Shown: positions 21,184 through 32,001, counted from the stretch's first letter. The stretch: DNA of 64,000 bases from Strobilurus pachycystidiatus (GCA_019915135.1 JAHLMK010000033.1:142923-206922), one strand, 5' to 3'. A program made the numbers and translations. The notes: a model not told the origin generated them from the sequence alone.

Positions 21184-22439
21184 TCAATTAAAAATATAAA
21201 TATATTTAAATTATAGCTTATTGCATTTTATAATTTAACTTCAACTTTACGAAAATAATAGAAATTTATAAATTTCTATTTTTTTAGCCGTACGGCAGAG
21301 ACCCATTTGACCCAGTCGTTCCACATAAATGGCGACGATTAATTTTTTTTTATTATTTAGACTGGAGTACAGGCAAAAATAAAAATAAAAATAAAAATAA
21401 AAATAAAAATAAAAATAAAAATAAAAATAAAAATTTAAATTAAAATTAAATACCCCTTCATAATTAATACAGGGAGTACGTGCGGTGATGAGGGGGCAGT
21501 TTTTATTTGGGCGGGGGCGATGGGGGGGGGAGTTTTTATTTGGGCGGGGGAGACATATTAGATAATCCTTTCTTTGCCGGTATCCCTTTTATCTCTGCCT
21601 GCATCAGTGGAGCTGCGGAGGAAAATGGATGTAAAAAAAAAGAGGGTGATTAATTAAATATGATATAAAAAATCCACGTATTTAAATATAATAATAACAA
21701 TCTTTAACATCAAATGTTTTTATAAATTAGTACTGCTAAACTATAAAAAAAAGTCAAAATTTTAAATTTTAAATTTTTTTCCCTTCATACCTCATAGTAT
21801 TTACATTTGCAGCCTATCTAGAAATGTTCTATTTCTTAATTACGACATTAAACTACCCTCTCCACCCTTTATTAAATTTTTAATTAAAAGGTTTTTTTTC
21901 ACCTCCCATTCCATTAATGGGAGATCCGGAGAGGTCCCTTATATTTTAAGGATTAATTTAATAATAAAACCAAAGGCAGACCTCCTAAATAAAAATTAAA
22001 AAAGTATAAATATTTTTAATTAATTACTTAGAACAAATAATTATTCTCCAACATAAATTGTCTTAACCATACCCCTTTTTTAAGATCTAAAAAAAAAATA
22101 TAAACGCAATTTTTATTTTTAACTCCGTAAGTGTGAAATGAAAGGTATTAGGGTGATTAATCCAGAGTAGTTGATTAAAAAAATTTTTAATTTTTTTCTC
22201 CAGATAGATAAAAAAATGTTGGGAAACATACTTTTTTTTATTTTTATATTAATATCGGTGTCGACTAATAAAAATAAAAAAGGTATGAGTAAAAATAAAT
22301 TATAAGTTTAATAAGAAGCAATTGAATATAATCCAACCTTTTAACTCCTATTCTTAAAAAAAAATTAAAGAAGTTGCCTCTTTACCAAAGGGAAGTAATG
22401 TAATGGTGACACATTATGGAAAAAAATCTGCCAAGATTA
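21184..22439. other. Spacer between trnP and the 3' end of rnl
   Basis: AAAATAA tandem at 21375-21433, a direct repeat of an AGTTTTTATTTGGGCGGGGG segment near 21499 and 21531, and G/C hairpins. No gene is seen. The exact rnl 3' end within or beside this stretch is not fixed. Confidence 0.5.
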
Positions 22440-22759
22440 TCCTATTTAACCTAAAAGGCCTCGTTTATCGAATAGGAAAAGTCTTTAATTCTCTATTAAA
22501 ATTAAAAGCTTCATTCGTTTTTAGTATCTAGAGGTTAGATTCTTGCTTTATATACTTTCAGCATTTATCTATTATGTTTGTGGCTACCCAACTATGCTAA
22601 AAAATAAAAAATTTTTTTTTAATATATAAATTTCTTTCTTTCAACAATTGGTACACTAGAGAAACACAGCCTATTGATCCTTTCGTACTAGAAGGTCTGC
22701 CCCTTTTTACTATATTTTTCTTCAGAAGATAGGGACCATACTGACTCACGTCGTATTAA

Positions 22760-24109
22760 CAATTTTGTTATCGTAGGGACTCTTTATTCTCTACTTCAGT
22801 AACTCACGCTACTGTTCAGACTATGTCTTCACCAATAAATTAATTACTAGTGCCGGATTTTCGTGGCAGGGTTATTATTAGTGCTATTCACCTGCTAGTC
22901 GTTGAACCTTCATAACCTTAAATTTTTATTTTTCTCCTTAAGTCGCATAGCAGGTAAGGCTTCTTACTACTTCAACAAAAGCTTCTTCTCTCATTCCCCG
23001 CTTTACTACTCCATTTTTAGCCTTTGCAGCTACAAAAGTACGAATACGGTTGCGGGTACTTAAAAAATTTATTGAAAATATATTTTCAATAAAATTTTTT
23101 ATCGGAGAGAAAACGAAGATTAAATAAGAATTTACACTCAGTTATGCTTGGCTGCAAATTGTCTACCTTTATTACTAAGTAATAGACTTCCTTGCAATTT
23201 ATCCAGTTTTACTTAGGCTCTTAAAAAAACTGGTACCCTTGAAATATTTAGATAAAAAAAATATTAACTCAACTTAAACTACTCTTTATTTTTTTTATAT
23301 TATTAAAGCGGAAGCCGTGTGCGTTTGTGCTTGAATATCGCTGTTAAAGCAGAACAAGTTTTATAAATTTGTTATAAACCAATTCTATACACCATAGAAG
23401 AATGAAAATATGGTGAAACGGTATTTCTTAATAATTCTAAATTCTTTTGTCCTATTGTTAGTATTCATTGATCTTTTCGATCATATAATACTCCAGTATA
23501 TATTCCTAGATTATTATTAATAGATAAAGCTAGTTCTTCTACTTCTTGTTTTGTAAAACTATTTGTATAAATACGTACGCGACTTCTACCTTTATCAAAG
23601 TTACCATCTCCCATAATTAAATATGCTAAAACAATAGGATCCATTAGCTCCTTAATAATTTCAGGTACAATCTTAATATATTTACCTGAATTTGGATCTA
23701 GCTTATAAAACATATCAAAATAGTAATTGAAAAAAGGTAGAGTTTTTGTTTTAATTCTATAATTAGTATAAACTTTATCTTTAACTTTAATATCTACTGA
23801 TCTAACCGGATTGGACATATAAGGACAAAGTAGTTCACCTATAAAATAAGCAAATTCTTTATAGGATTGACCAAAACTCATTTCTAATCTAGAATTAGAA
23901 GTGTGTGATGATCGATATAATCCTGCATCACTTAATATAAGTCCAATTAAAATAGAATGAAGTTCTTTAGAAGGTAAAGAACCGTTGCTGAAGGAGTTAT
24001 TATTAGCAAGGCTGCTAAAGCTCCTCAAATAATACTTGAAAAATTTATTTTTATATTGCTTTAATATTATATTTTTATTAAATACCAGTGGGCATACCAG
24101 TTTTAACGA
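22760..24109 (-). ncRNA. rnl intron 11 (group I at L2584)
   Basis: Exon UGGGU pairs with the guide GCCCA; the intron ends in G before TTAATACGACGTGAG, placing it after E. coli U2584. R GTTCAACGACTAGC (about 22897), S GAAGACATAGTCTG (about 22818). A 26-nt A/T palindrome (23068-23093) lies between ORF and core. Confidence 0.88.
23372..24109 (-). CDS. LAGLIDADG homing endonuclease (rnl intron 11)
   Basis: The frame runs from inside rnl exon 11 (open from about 24157) through the splice site to TAA at 23372, about 245 intron codons plus possible exon-derived ones. Motif 1 [16 protein letters not shown], motif 2 [15 protein letters not shown]: the LAGLIDADG_2 type. The last 31 codons follow a UGA-Trp (DQWILTIGQ). 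Probably a maturase/endonuclease for its own intron. Confidence 0.88.
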
Positions 24110-24589
24110 ACCCAACTCGCGTACCCTTTTAATCGGCGAACAGCCGAACCCTTCCAAGCTTCTGCCCCCGGAGGATAGGATGAGTCGACATCGCTATATA
24201 TATTAGTATGTCTTTTAATAAATCTTGAATTTTCGTCAAGGTAAGACTCTCTCGTCAACCAGTATAAAGAGTTCATTCTAGATTTATCTGGTTGTTAGCG
24301 TGAAGTCGTTGAGGGGTGATAATCCTTTTTTTTTACGTGTGTTCGTGATGATTAAATATTTTCCCTGCTGACACTCCAATCTAAATTATTCTAACTTAAA
24401 AGATAATAAGTAAATTAAGCCTAAGGAACTCCCAGCATACAGCTAACATCTAAATTAATATTCCTATTAAAATTCCCCGATGTCCTGAACTTTTTAAAAA
24501 TGAAATTTTTTTTTTTAATTTTTTAATTTTTAAATTTTTAAATTTTTAAATTTTTAAATTTATTAATTTATCAATTTATTAATTTGGTT

Positions 24590-24712
24590 TTTTTTAAAGG
24601 GTTATAGTATTATATTATATATTTGGTTTTTTTTAAAGGGTGATAGTATTATATTATATATTATTTTTTTTAAAGGGTGATAGTATTATATTATATATTA
24701 TTTTTTTTTCTG
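24590..24712. repeat. Three direct copies of an AAAGGG(T)GATAGTATTATATTA unit
   Basis: Each copy is about 38-40 nt: a T run, TTAAAGGGT(T/G)ATAGTATTA, then TATTATATATT. Single relatives (AAAGGGTTATCGTATTA) occur near 5900, 5970 and 19648, all in non-coding DNA. Confidence 0.8.
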
Positions 24713-24793
24713 CCGGCAGTAATTATTAATTTTAATTTTTAATTAATTATTTATTTTTCTTTTTACTTAGTATTTATTAATTTTAATTTTTAA

Positions 24794-26188
24794 TTATTTA
24801 TTTTTTTTATTTATTTTTATTTTCTTAAACTGTCATTCTTGGTTATGAATTGCATTTGCTTCTGCCTTATAACTAAATAATGATTGTCTTAAATTTTTCT
24901 TGGCTTGCCGATAATCATAGGATGATCTTAGTTTATCTTCAGCTTCTACCAATTCCAGTAAATCTTGTTTTTCTGAGGCTCTAACCACTTTGCCAACTTT
25001 ATTTTTAAGAGTGTTAGAATTAGCATTTAAATTAGTGATAACTTTATTATAATTTTTTTTTTCATTATATTCTCAATTTAATAATTTTTCTTTAAAATTT
25101 TCATAGCTTTCAATAGCTTGTTTTTTGTCATTATTATTAGAGTTCTTATCCAAACAAATATTTTGAGCTTTTTGAAATTCTACCTTTAATTTAGCCATAA
25201 TATTAGAGGGTACATTCGGATTTTGTCTCTCTCTTAAATCCGATTTTAAACCCTTTCTTAATTGACTTCTTTGGTTATATAAATAGTTAGCTAGATCTTT
25301 ATTTGTATCTTCTGAACCCATACCTTTTAGTTCAGCATCTATAGCCTTTTCAACCTTTTTTAAATGATCTTTACCCGTACTCATATTTAAACTAGTAGAA
25401 CTGACATTAACAGATTGAGGCAAAGAAGTATTACTTACGTTGCTATATAAAGATAAAGATTTGTCAGATTGCCCATCATTTTGATTAGGGAACTCCATTT
25501 GCACTTCACTGCCACTTTGAGTACTTAAATAACCACTGCTAGGAGTATCTAAACTAGAAGGGTTTAGAGGATGTGGATCAAAATCTTCATCAAAATAAGG
25601 GTTAATTTGATTTTTTAAAAAAGTTCTACGTGGCTGAGCTATATTTAGTTCACTTTGAGAGATTGGAGCTGAATGACTTTCGATTAAAGCTGATTGACTT
25701 TGAGTGTTATGAGAAATTTCTGGTTGTTGAATATTCGTAGAATTTTGATTAATATTTTGATTTTGATTTTGATTTTGACTATTATTTAATTCATATTCCT
25801 CTCTTTCTCTTAGTTGGAAAATTTCTTCTCTAACTTCCTTTATTAAAGTTTTAGAAGGTTTAAATTTAAAACAACAAAATATAGATGATTGCAATTGAAA
25901 AATTCTATTTGAAAAAATATTTTTAATTAAGTTAAAAATTCAAATAATACCGTTAAAAAAACTAGCAATTCACCTTAAAAAATAAATACAAGAACTAATA
26001 ATTCCTCTAAAAAATTTAAAAAAATTAAAAATAAAGCTAAAGTCAATTCCAATAAAACAATGGCTAAAAAAAGAAAAAATATCATTTAATGAAAAAATTT
26101 TATTAAAGACCTTAAAAACTGAAACAAAAAACTTAAATCATACGGATTTCTTATAATATTTATATTTATTAATACTAAAATTGATAAT
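24794..26188 (-). CDS. orf465, membrane N-terminus plus Ser/Asn/Gln-rich tail (rnl intron 10)
   Basis: The frame is open from the codon after the TAA at 26189 down to TAA at 24794 (up to 464 residues; start not defined, a TTG exists at 25894). The N-terminal 100 residues are Phe/Ile-rich membrane segments (FFSHCFIGIDFSFIFNFFKF). Then come a basic segment, a Gln/Asn repeat (NQNQNQNINQN) and a long Ser-rich linker. The C-terminus is helical and charged, with coiled-coil character (LKKVEKAIDAELKG, YRQAKKNLRQSL). No nuclease motif. Unknown; resembles orf207 in design only. Confidence 0.6.
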
Positions 26189-26665
26189 TTTTAACACATT
26201 AACATATGTAAAAATATTAAAACATTTCCTTATTGTTGTTGTTGTTTTCGTTTTCAGCAACAAAAAAAAATAGTTTATCTTTTTGATAATAAATTTAAAT
26301 ATAGTTATTATAGAATCTTTTTTTAAATAAATTTCAAAATAAAAAGATCTATTAATAGAAAAATATGAAAATAGTTCTTTTTGTAATCATTGTTTTACGT
26401 GGAGTTCTATAAATAAAAGGAGAATTAATCCTAGTAGTAATTTTATAACTTTATGTAAAAAAACTGGAGCTAGTTTAACCACAAATACTAAAAAAGTAAA
26501 ATTAAAAGCTAAATAAGGATAAATTAAATTACAAAATTTTTGTAAAAAATTTAAAAATTTATATGAGTAATAGCGTCGTATCAAGTGAGAAGTTAAAAAG
26601 TTGTTGTAAAGAAGATTCAGAATTAGTGTAACCATGATTATGTAACCTCTACGTAATTTTTTCAT
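26189..26665 (-). CDS. orf158, very hydrophobic protein (rnl intron 10)
   Basis: 158 codons, ATG at 26665 to TAA at 26189, one UGA-Trp. It is almost entirely membrane-like (MVTLILNLLYNNFL, KLLLGLILLLFIEL, NYFFLLL). It is in the same frame as the following ORF, separated only by this one TAA. So the two could be halves of one gene broken by a nonsense mutation, or two tandem genes. Family unknown. Confidence 0.5.
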
Positions 26666-26752
26666 AATTGTGTATAGTGGTTTACTTTTCTTTAAATAAT
26701 TATTTTATTAAATATAAAGATTATAAAATGCTTAACCTCAAAAATATTAAAA

Positions 26753-26870
26753 ATGCCACAAGTTGTCCCTTACTTTTTTCTTAATTATTTCATTAGTTTA
26801 TATTTTATATGTTTAGTTTAATTTTTTTCTGTTTACTTTTTACCTTTATTTACTTTACAACAAATAATTA
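26753..26870 (+). pseudogene. atp8-like fragment, copy B (antisense)
   Basis: The plus strand reads MPQVVPYFFLN from an ATG at 26753, then about 27-30 nt equivalent to copy A are missing, and the frame stops early. The DNA continues to match copy A (CTTTACAACAA segment near 26855). It fills the gap between the stop of orf340 and the next ORF in rnl intron 10. Confidence 0.55.
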
Positions 26871-26872
26871 GA

Positions 26873-27895
26873 TTAACCTTCTCAATCTCAATCATCGAAA
26901 TTATTATCATCATGAGCATCCTTTTTTTTTTCATTAGTATTTTTATTACTATCTGTGGGTTTAGAAAAATCCGGATTGGCCTTAGCCACTTCTGCGAGAA
27001 TACCTGCACCTGCTTCATCTCTATGTTGATCTACACCAGATTCATTTCTATTTTTAAATTCATGATTAAATGCATTGCTGTTAGATCTTCCTGCTAGTAC
27101 TTTGACTTCATAGGGACTAAAAGAGGTTTCAGTACTCTCAATATCGGGAAAATTTTCCTTTAATTGAGGTTTTAATGAGTTTCAAGTCTTTAAAAATTTT
27201 AAAGTATCTTGAATTCTATCTGTTTCTGTCATTTTTATTTCTTGAAGACGATATAAATGACTACTAACTTCACCTGCTAATTCGTCAAAAAGGATTCCAG
27301 CAGATCTTCCATATCTTTCTGTAACAGAATTAAACATATCTTCAAGTTCTTCATCCGATAGTTCAAAAAAAAAGGTCCGATAATCAGCTAAGCTAGTGAT
27401 ATGTCCATCACTTAATAAAACATGATTAAATATATTCAAGATTTCAGTATGAGCCTCCCAAAGAGTAGTCTTTTCTTCAAATTCTGCTAATTGTTCAGTG
27501 TTTACTGTTTCTTGTTCAATATTAGTTTGTTCTTGATTTGTTTCTTTTTTTTTTCTTCTTAAAACTCCTGTAGATTCATGAAAATTTTCTTTTGTTTTAT
27601 TAATAATATTTTTAAATCATCCATCCCTCGCTGAACTAGTAGAAAATTGTTTAGGTTTTCCTAATGAAAATAAAATAGGAACTGTAAACAATAATGTTAC
27701 ATGATATAATCCCCCATATATTCCAATTCCAGAAGTGACAGTAAACGTCAAATCAATAGTATTATAAATCAAAATACTAGAAGATATTAAAATTATGGTC
27801 GATACTCGAATGTAAAAGGTATAATTAAGATTTATTAGATTGAAGGCTTTACAAGTTAAAAATTTTAATGTATAATTGTTGAACATAAATTTCAT
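26873..27895 (-). CDS. orf340, membrane protein of unknown family (rnl intron 10)
   Basis: The ATG is the first three nucleotides of the intron and the frame stays open in code 4 to TAA at 26873 (340 codons). About residues 27-80 form two membrane helices (VSTIILISSSILIYN and GLYHVTLLFTVPILFSL). The rest is soluble and charged, with a coiled-coil-like Glu/Gln stretch and an alpha-helical ELSDEELEDMFNSVTERYGR segment. The tail is acidic (HDDNNFDDWDWEG). No LAGLIDADG, GIY-YIG, HNH or reverse-transcriptase motif is visible. Function unknown. The upstream exon is open in the same frame, so an exon-fused precursor is possible. Confidence 0.75.
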
Positions 27896-28274
27896 AGGTG
27901 CCAAACCACCGAGACAATGTGTACTCTCGTCGGTGATCAGCCTGTTATCCCTAGCGTCATAAAAATTTATTAAATCATAAATTTAAAGAAACTTTTATGG
28001 ACTATATCATCAACTATTTAATATGCTTAAATAGTGCTTTACGTGTAGTCTCTGGAACTAATATTTTAGTTTGCGAATTAATTTATTGTAACATAATTAG
28101 ATATTTTATAATATTCAATATTAAACCTAATTCTTTAAAATCTTCTCGACATATAGTAAATGTTCGAATTTTATTTTTATTAAAACCTTAATAATATAAA
28201 ATAAGGTCACGCCTTAATATAAGAGATTTTTCATGTAATAAAAATTAATCTTTCAATTAGATCACTAATTTAAA

Positions 28275-28979
28275 TTAATCTAATTCCTCCCGATCATATT
28301 TAAAAATATAAATTTGTTCTTTTTCTAAAATCTGTTTACGAATATTTCTTGCACATCTGCTAATTCTATTTCTAGAAATTCCTGTTGAATTAGAAGCATC
28401 CTCTATAGAATTAAATTTATCTAATATTTCGTTATTTTCATTTAACATTATAATTTTAGTAGCTTTTCCACTATTTTCCTTTAAAAGTTGTTTAGTTTCG
28501 TAAGATAATTTTGCTCCTTTTTTATTACCGGGTTTACCTTTTTTAGCTAAACTCATTTTTTTTCTAACTTCATCAGAGTAAACTCTTCCTAAATTTGAAC
28601 CAGCAATTTGATTGATATTATACTCTGGCTTTATTAACTCTAGAAAATGTTGTTCTCTAGCTAAAATAGTATTTTTTTTATCTAAATTAGATTGATTAAA
28701 ATTAAATTCAATATCTTCTAATATTCTAATTCCAAAATTAATATAACCATATTTTAAGAGAGCATTCATTATCTGACTATTCCCTTTTTTGAGGTTTCTA
28801 TCGATATATAAAGGATTTAAATATTCATTAATTCTTCTATGCAGATTTACTGTACTACCAACATAGGATTTTCCATTAATTAAATTAACTAATTGATATA
28901 TTCCTCCGGATTCATTTGAAAATTTATTTTTAAATTTATTTTTAACAGATTGTAAATTTTTATGTAAAGTATTGTTCAT
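28275..28979 (-). CDS. GIY-YIG homing endonuclease (rnl intron 9)
   Basis: 234 codons, ATG at 28979 to TAA at 28275, no UGA-Trp needed. GIY-YIG module GGIYQLVNLINGKSYVGST (about residues 25-45), catalytic Arg in HRRINEYL and Glu in REQHFLELIKPEYN. Then NUMOD3-like (SDEVRKKMSLAKKGKPG) and NUMOD1-like (NSIEDASNSTGISRNRIS) DNA-binding modules. Apparently intact. Confidence 0.93.
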   Translation of the reverse strand: MNNTLHKNLQSVKNKFKNKFSNESGGIYQLVNLINGKSYVGSTVNLHRRINEYLNPLYIDRNLKKGNSQIMNALLKYGYINFGIRILEDIEFNFNQSNLDKKNTILAREQHFLELIKPEYNINQIAGSNLGRVYSDEVRKKMSLAKKGKPGNKKGAKLSYETKQLLKENSGKATKIIMLNENNEILDKFNSIEDASNSTGISRNRISRCARNIRKQILEKEQIYIFKYDREELD

Positions 28980-29041
28980 TAGTTAATTGATATTTTTTTT
29001 GCACGTAGAGTTTACTTAACCAATTAATTAAAAAAAAACCT

Positions 29042-29175
29042 ATGCCACAAATAGTACCTTATTTTTTTCTTAATCAAATAGTTTCATCTTTTATAATCTT
29101 ATTTTCATTAATTTATATTTTATCTCTTTACTTTTTTTACCTTTATTAACTTTACAACAAGTAATTACATAACAA
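29042..29175 (+). pseudogene. atp8-like fragment, copy A (antisense to rnl)
   Basis: Read on the plus strand, an ATG gives MPQIVPYFFLNQIVSSFIIL and then LFSLIYILSLYF, the N-terminus and single membrane helix of fungal ATP synthase subunit 8. The zero frame stops early (TAA at 29150). A one-base shift in the T run would continue with FLPLLTLQQVIT. It lies inside rnl intron 9, between the 5' splice site and the endonuclease gene. Because it is short, frameshifted and antisense, I call it a pseudogene. Confidence 0.6.
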
Positions 29176-29605
29176 GATCAACTAAAAAGGAAGATTAAAT
29201 TTTATTACATTAGTTATTTCTTAGGGATAATTAAGTCAAAACTTTTATTTATTGATCCCCGTCTATTCCATACTATAGCGAGGGGTCACTATGCCCTACT
29301 TACGTATCTGGTCGACTTATAGGTCTTTCAGTTAAGCATGCTTACCGCCATTAAACTCTGCGCAACCCTTCATTGGTTGAGTTGTTCTCCATACAACCAT
29401 CTAGCCATACCTTTTATTTAATTTTATTTTAAAAATTGGATTAAATTAATTATTGTATCTTTAATTATAAATATAAAAAAGATTTAAAATTAAATAGGAT
29501 TTGGATTATTTTAATTATCGATCTTTAATTATAAAGATAAAAAGAATTTTTATTTTTATTTTTAATATACTATGAATATATTAATATTTTTTATATTATA
29601 CTACT

Positions 29606-29691
29606 CCACCCCATTTATGGGACCATTTCCTTCTCCTAATCCTAATCATAAAGGGTGGGAGAGGCTGTGCTGTCCGGCAGGGGTAAGGGGG
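29606..29691. repeat. G/C cluster within rnl exon 9
   Basis: CCCATTTATGGG hairpin and G-rich arms between the conserved segments ending GGTATGGCTAGATGG and beginning CAAAGTACAATCC, in a variable rRNA loop. Confidence 0.65.
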
Positions 29692-30203
29692 CTCTCTTTA
29701 TTCCTGGTATTGAAATATCTAAGTCTTGATAAGAGTTATTTATATTGCTTATAAAAATAAGAGTTATTTATATTGTTTATTTTTTTTATTTTTTTATTTT
29801 ATTTTTTTGTAGATTATTAATTATATTTACTAAACAAATAATACAATAATTTTATTTGAATAATATGTGAAAATATTTGGATTGTACTTTGCTACTCTAT
29901 TAAAGACGACCGCCCCAGTCAAACTGCCAATTAGTCAACTCTCCCTCTTTGTTTTATATTACAACATTACTTGTAAAACAAATAAGGTTAACGAATACCC
30001 AATCTTAATCATAAGGTTTACACAATTTTAGTCTATCGACAAATACCTATTCACTAACACTAAGACTGTTCTAGATACCCGTGATAACTAACTACAGTAG
30101 AAGCTGCATAGGGTCTTCCCGTCCCCCTGAAGATAACCCGCATCTTCACGGGTAATTCAATTTCACTGAGCAAGTTGTAGAGACAGTGAGGCCATCGTTA
30201 GCA

Positions 30204-31704
30204 CACTATTGTTAATAGATTAAAACTATTAAAAAATAGAGCGGACTATATCTTTACTAATATTTAATTAGATGTAATCCGTATAGTCTCTAAGAAAATT
30301 TGTTATTATTTTTTTTTAAGATTATTTTTACATTTTTATATTGGAAGAATTTTCCCTTATAAAAAACAGTTCTTAACCTTTTTGTGTTTCCATTTCCTAA
30401 TAAACTACGAAAATGAGGAAGAGCACGGTTTTAGGACTGATAAATTCGGGGGTTAAAAAACTTAATTAAAAGTTATTTTATTTATTTTTAAGTTTGTAAA
30501 CAAGAAACAAAACAAAGAGATCAATAAAATAAAACCCGCTAATTTTTTGGAGGTCTTTTTAAGACATTATCATTTAAAAGTACTTTTAATTCATCAGTAT
30601 TTGATAAAGGTTTATTATTTATACAAATGTATAAAGCTTTTTTAAACCGTAAGAAATCCATTTTTTTTATTGTTTGTAATTCATTAGATTCAAAAAAGGG
30701 TACTATTTTATTGGCTAAATCTTTTTTATTGTGCACACTATACCTGCCACCACCTGTATCATCAGTAAATACATTACCACAATCGAAAAATTTTTCTAAA
30801 TCATATAAAAATTTAATTTCCGATTTTTCTTGAGTAATAATAAAATTAAAGTTAACACTTGTATGTTTTAGGTTAGACTTAGACGGTACTATTGAGAATG
30901 AAAAATGGCCTTCAGCATCTGTGAAACCTAACACCCTTTCTTTATTTAATCCTGAGTCTTCACGTATTGGGTTAGGCAACTTAAGTTTATTATCTAAAGA
31001 GAGTTTACTAGATAAATTAGAAGCGATATCTCCTAATGTTTTTTGTCCTTCAATTAATGTGTGTTTATTATCTTTAACTAACAAACAAGCTTCAATAAAT
31101 AATTTTCGATCATTTTCACGTTTTTGAAGCATCATATTTTTTGATTGAAAAATAGGTAATAGAATATTTAAGATGTCAGTTTGTCTCGATATTCTTAATC
31201 TGTATACTCAAGAATCAGGTCTTCCTACTTTTCTACCTATTTCTACTTTACCACAATCAAGAAAAATAGAGATTGCCCTTAAAAAATCCACATCAATAAC
31301 ATGCTGATGAATTTCAAAAATTAAAACTACTTGTTTACCAGTTTTATGTGATAGGTTTTTTTTTAATTGAATAGTCAGAGAACCGTCTCCTTCTCACATT
31401 CCTAAAATATACTCCAAAGATAGTTTAAAAATTTTATTGTTTATAATTATTGTTCTCATTTGTTTTGTTTTTTATTCCTTTAGGTTGTTTAAGAATTGAT
31501 TTTTTGTTTTTTCCATTATTCTAATTATTCTTAGATAATTAGGATGTTAAAATAATAAAATTAATAATAGTTATTTTTTCTGTTGGTTACTTATCTTATA
31601 ATATTTTTACTTTAATATAAATTTGATTTTAAAAGTAATTATAAGATTAAATATAAGCTTTCCAATCATATAGGATTATTTTACAATAACATAACATTAT
31701 GTCT
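30204..31704 (-). ncRNA. rnl intron 8 (group I)
   Basis: P1 is perfect: exon CAAUAAU with guide GUUAUUG. The ORF comes before R (CTTAGAGACTATAC, about 30282) and S (AAAGATATAGTCC, about 30240). 3' end G before TGCTAACGATGG. It splits the loop just upstream of the GCGUAACGAUGG stretch of domain IV. Confidence 0.88.
30539..31459 (-). CDS. LAGLIDADG homing endonuclease (rnl intron 8)
   Basis: 306 codons, ATG at 31459 to TAG at 30539. Helix 1 EYILGMWEGDGSLTIQL, helix 2 ERVLGFTDAEGHFSFSIV. The first Trp is UGA, so with the standard code only the second half would be seen. The acidic catalytic residues (D, E) are in place. It ends in a Pro/Lys tail. Confidence 0.9.
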
Positions 31705-31755
31705 ATTATTGATACCGGACCACATTTAATGGCCAACTGATTTTGCTACCTTAGG

Positions 31756-31986
31756 CAAATATAAACATTTATTTGGTCGTAAAAAGTTTAACTAAAGTAA
31801 TTATTAGTAATTACCAAATTTAAATATGTTTATTTGGACTATATCATCAATAATTTTTATTAGAAAATATTGCTTAGCGTCTAGTCTCTGAGGGTATTAA
31901 TAACCCTTCTGATTATTTAATAAAATATAATTAATACTAAACTTCCAGAATATAGCTAAGTTTAATGAGGACCCTAGGTTTTATTG
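31756..31986 (-). ncRNA. rnl intron 7 (group I at site L1923, no ORF, 231 nt)
   Basis: P1 AUGAGGAU/GUCCUCAU with terminal U-G; P GCTATATTCTGGAAG (about 31950), Q AATCAGAAGG (about 31910), R CTCAGAGACTAGACG (about 31880), S GATGATATAGTCC (about 31836), 3' G before CCTAAGG. Insertion after E. coli U1923, a known fungal and algal intron site. Confidence 0.92.
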
Positions 31987-32001
31987 ATCCTCATGGTTAA
32001 G
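31987..32001 (-). rRNA. rnl: 15-nt rnl micro-exon (exon 7, helix 69)
   Basis: CTTAACCATGAGGAT corresponds to the helix 69 loop region of 23S rRNA (E. coli about 1909-1923), which contacts the decoding centre. It is bounded by a terminal G upstream and by an 8-bp P1 (AUGAGGAU with GUCCUCAU) downstream. Confidence 0.85.

Larger units (their letters stand above)
24194..27895 (-). ncRNA. rnl intron 10 (group I at L2500, 3.7 kb)
   Basis: Exon TTTGGCACCT ends the upstream exon and CGATGTCG opens the next; the intron ends in G. The site is the peptidyl-transferase loop (after E. coli U2500). The core is at the 3' end: P GCTGTATGCTGGGAG (about 24437), Q GTCAGCAGGG (about 24360), R CTCAACGACTTCACG (about 24303). 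Upstream of it are three ORFs with no endonuclease motif, an antisense atp8-like fragment and a triplicated 40-nt repeat (24590-24712). Confidence 0.85.
27958..29239 (-). ncRNA. rnl intron 9 (group I)
   Basis: It sits between exon ...AATAAATAAAAGTT and exon ACGCTAGGGATAAC, a few bases before the omega site. R CCAGAGACTACACG (about 28042) and S TGATATAGTCC (about 28003) follow the ORF. An atp8-like fragment in opposite orientation lies in its 5' part (29042-29175). The 5' border is approximate. Confidence 0.8.
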
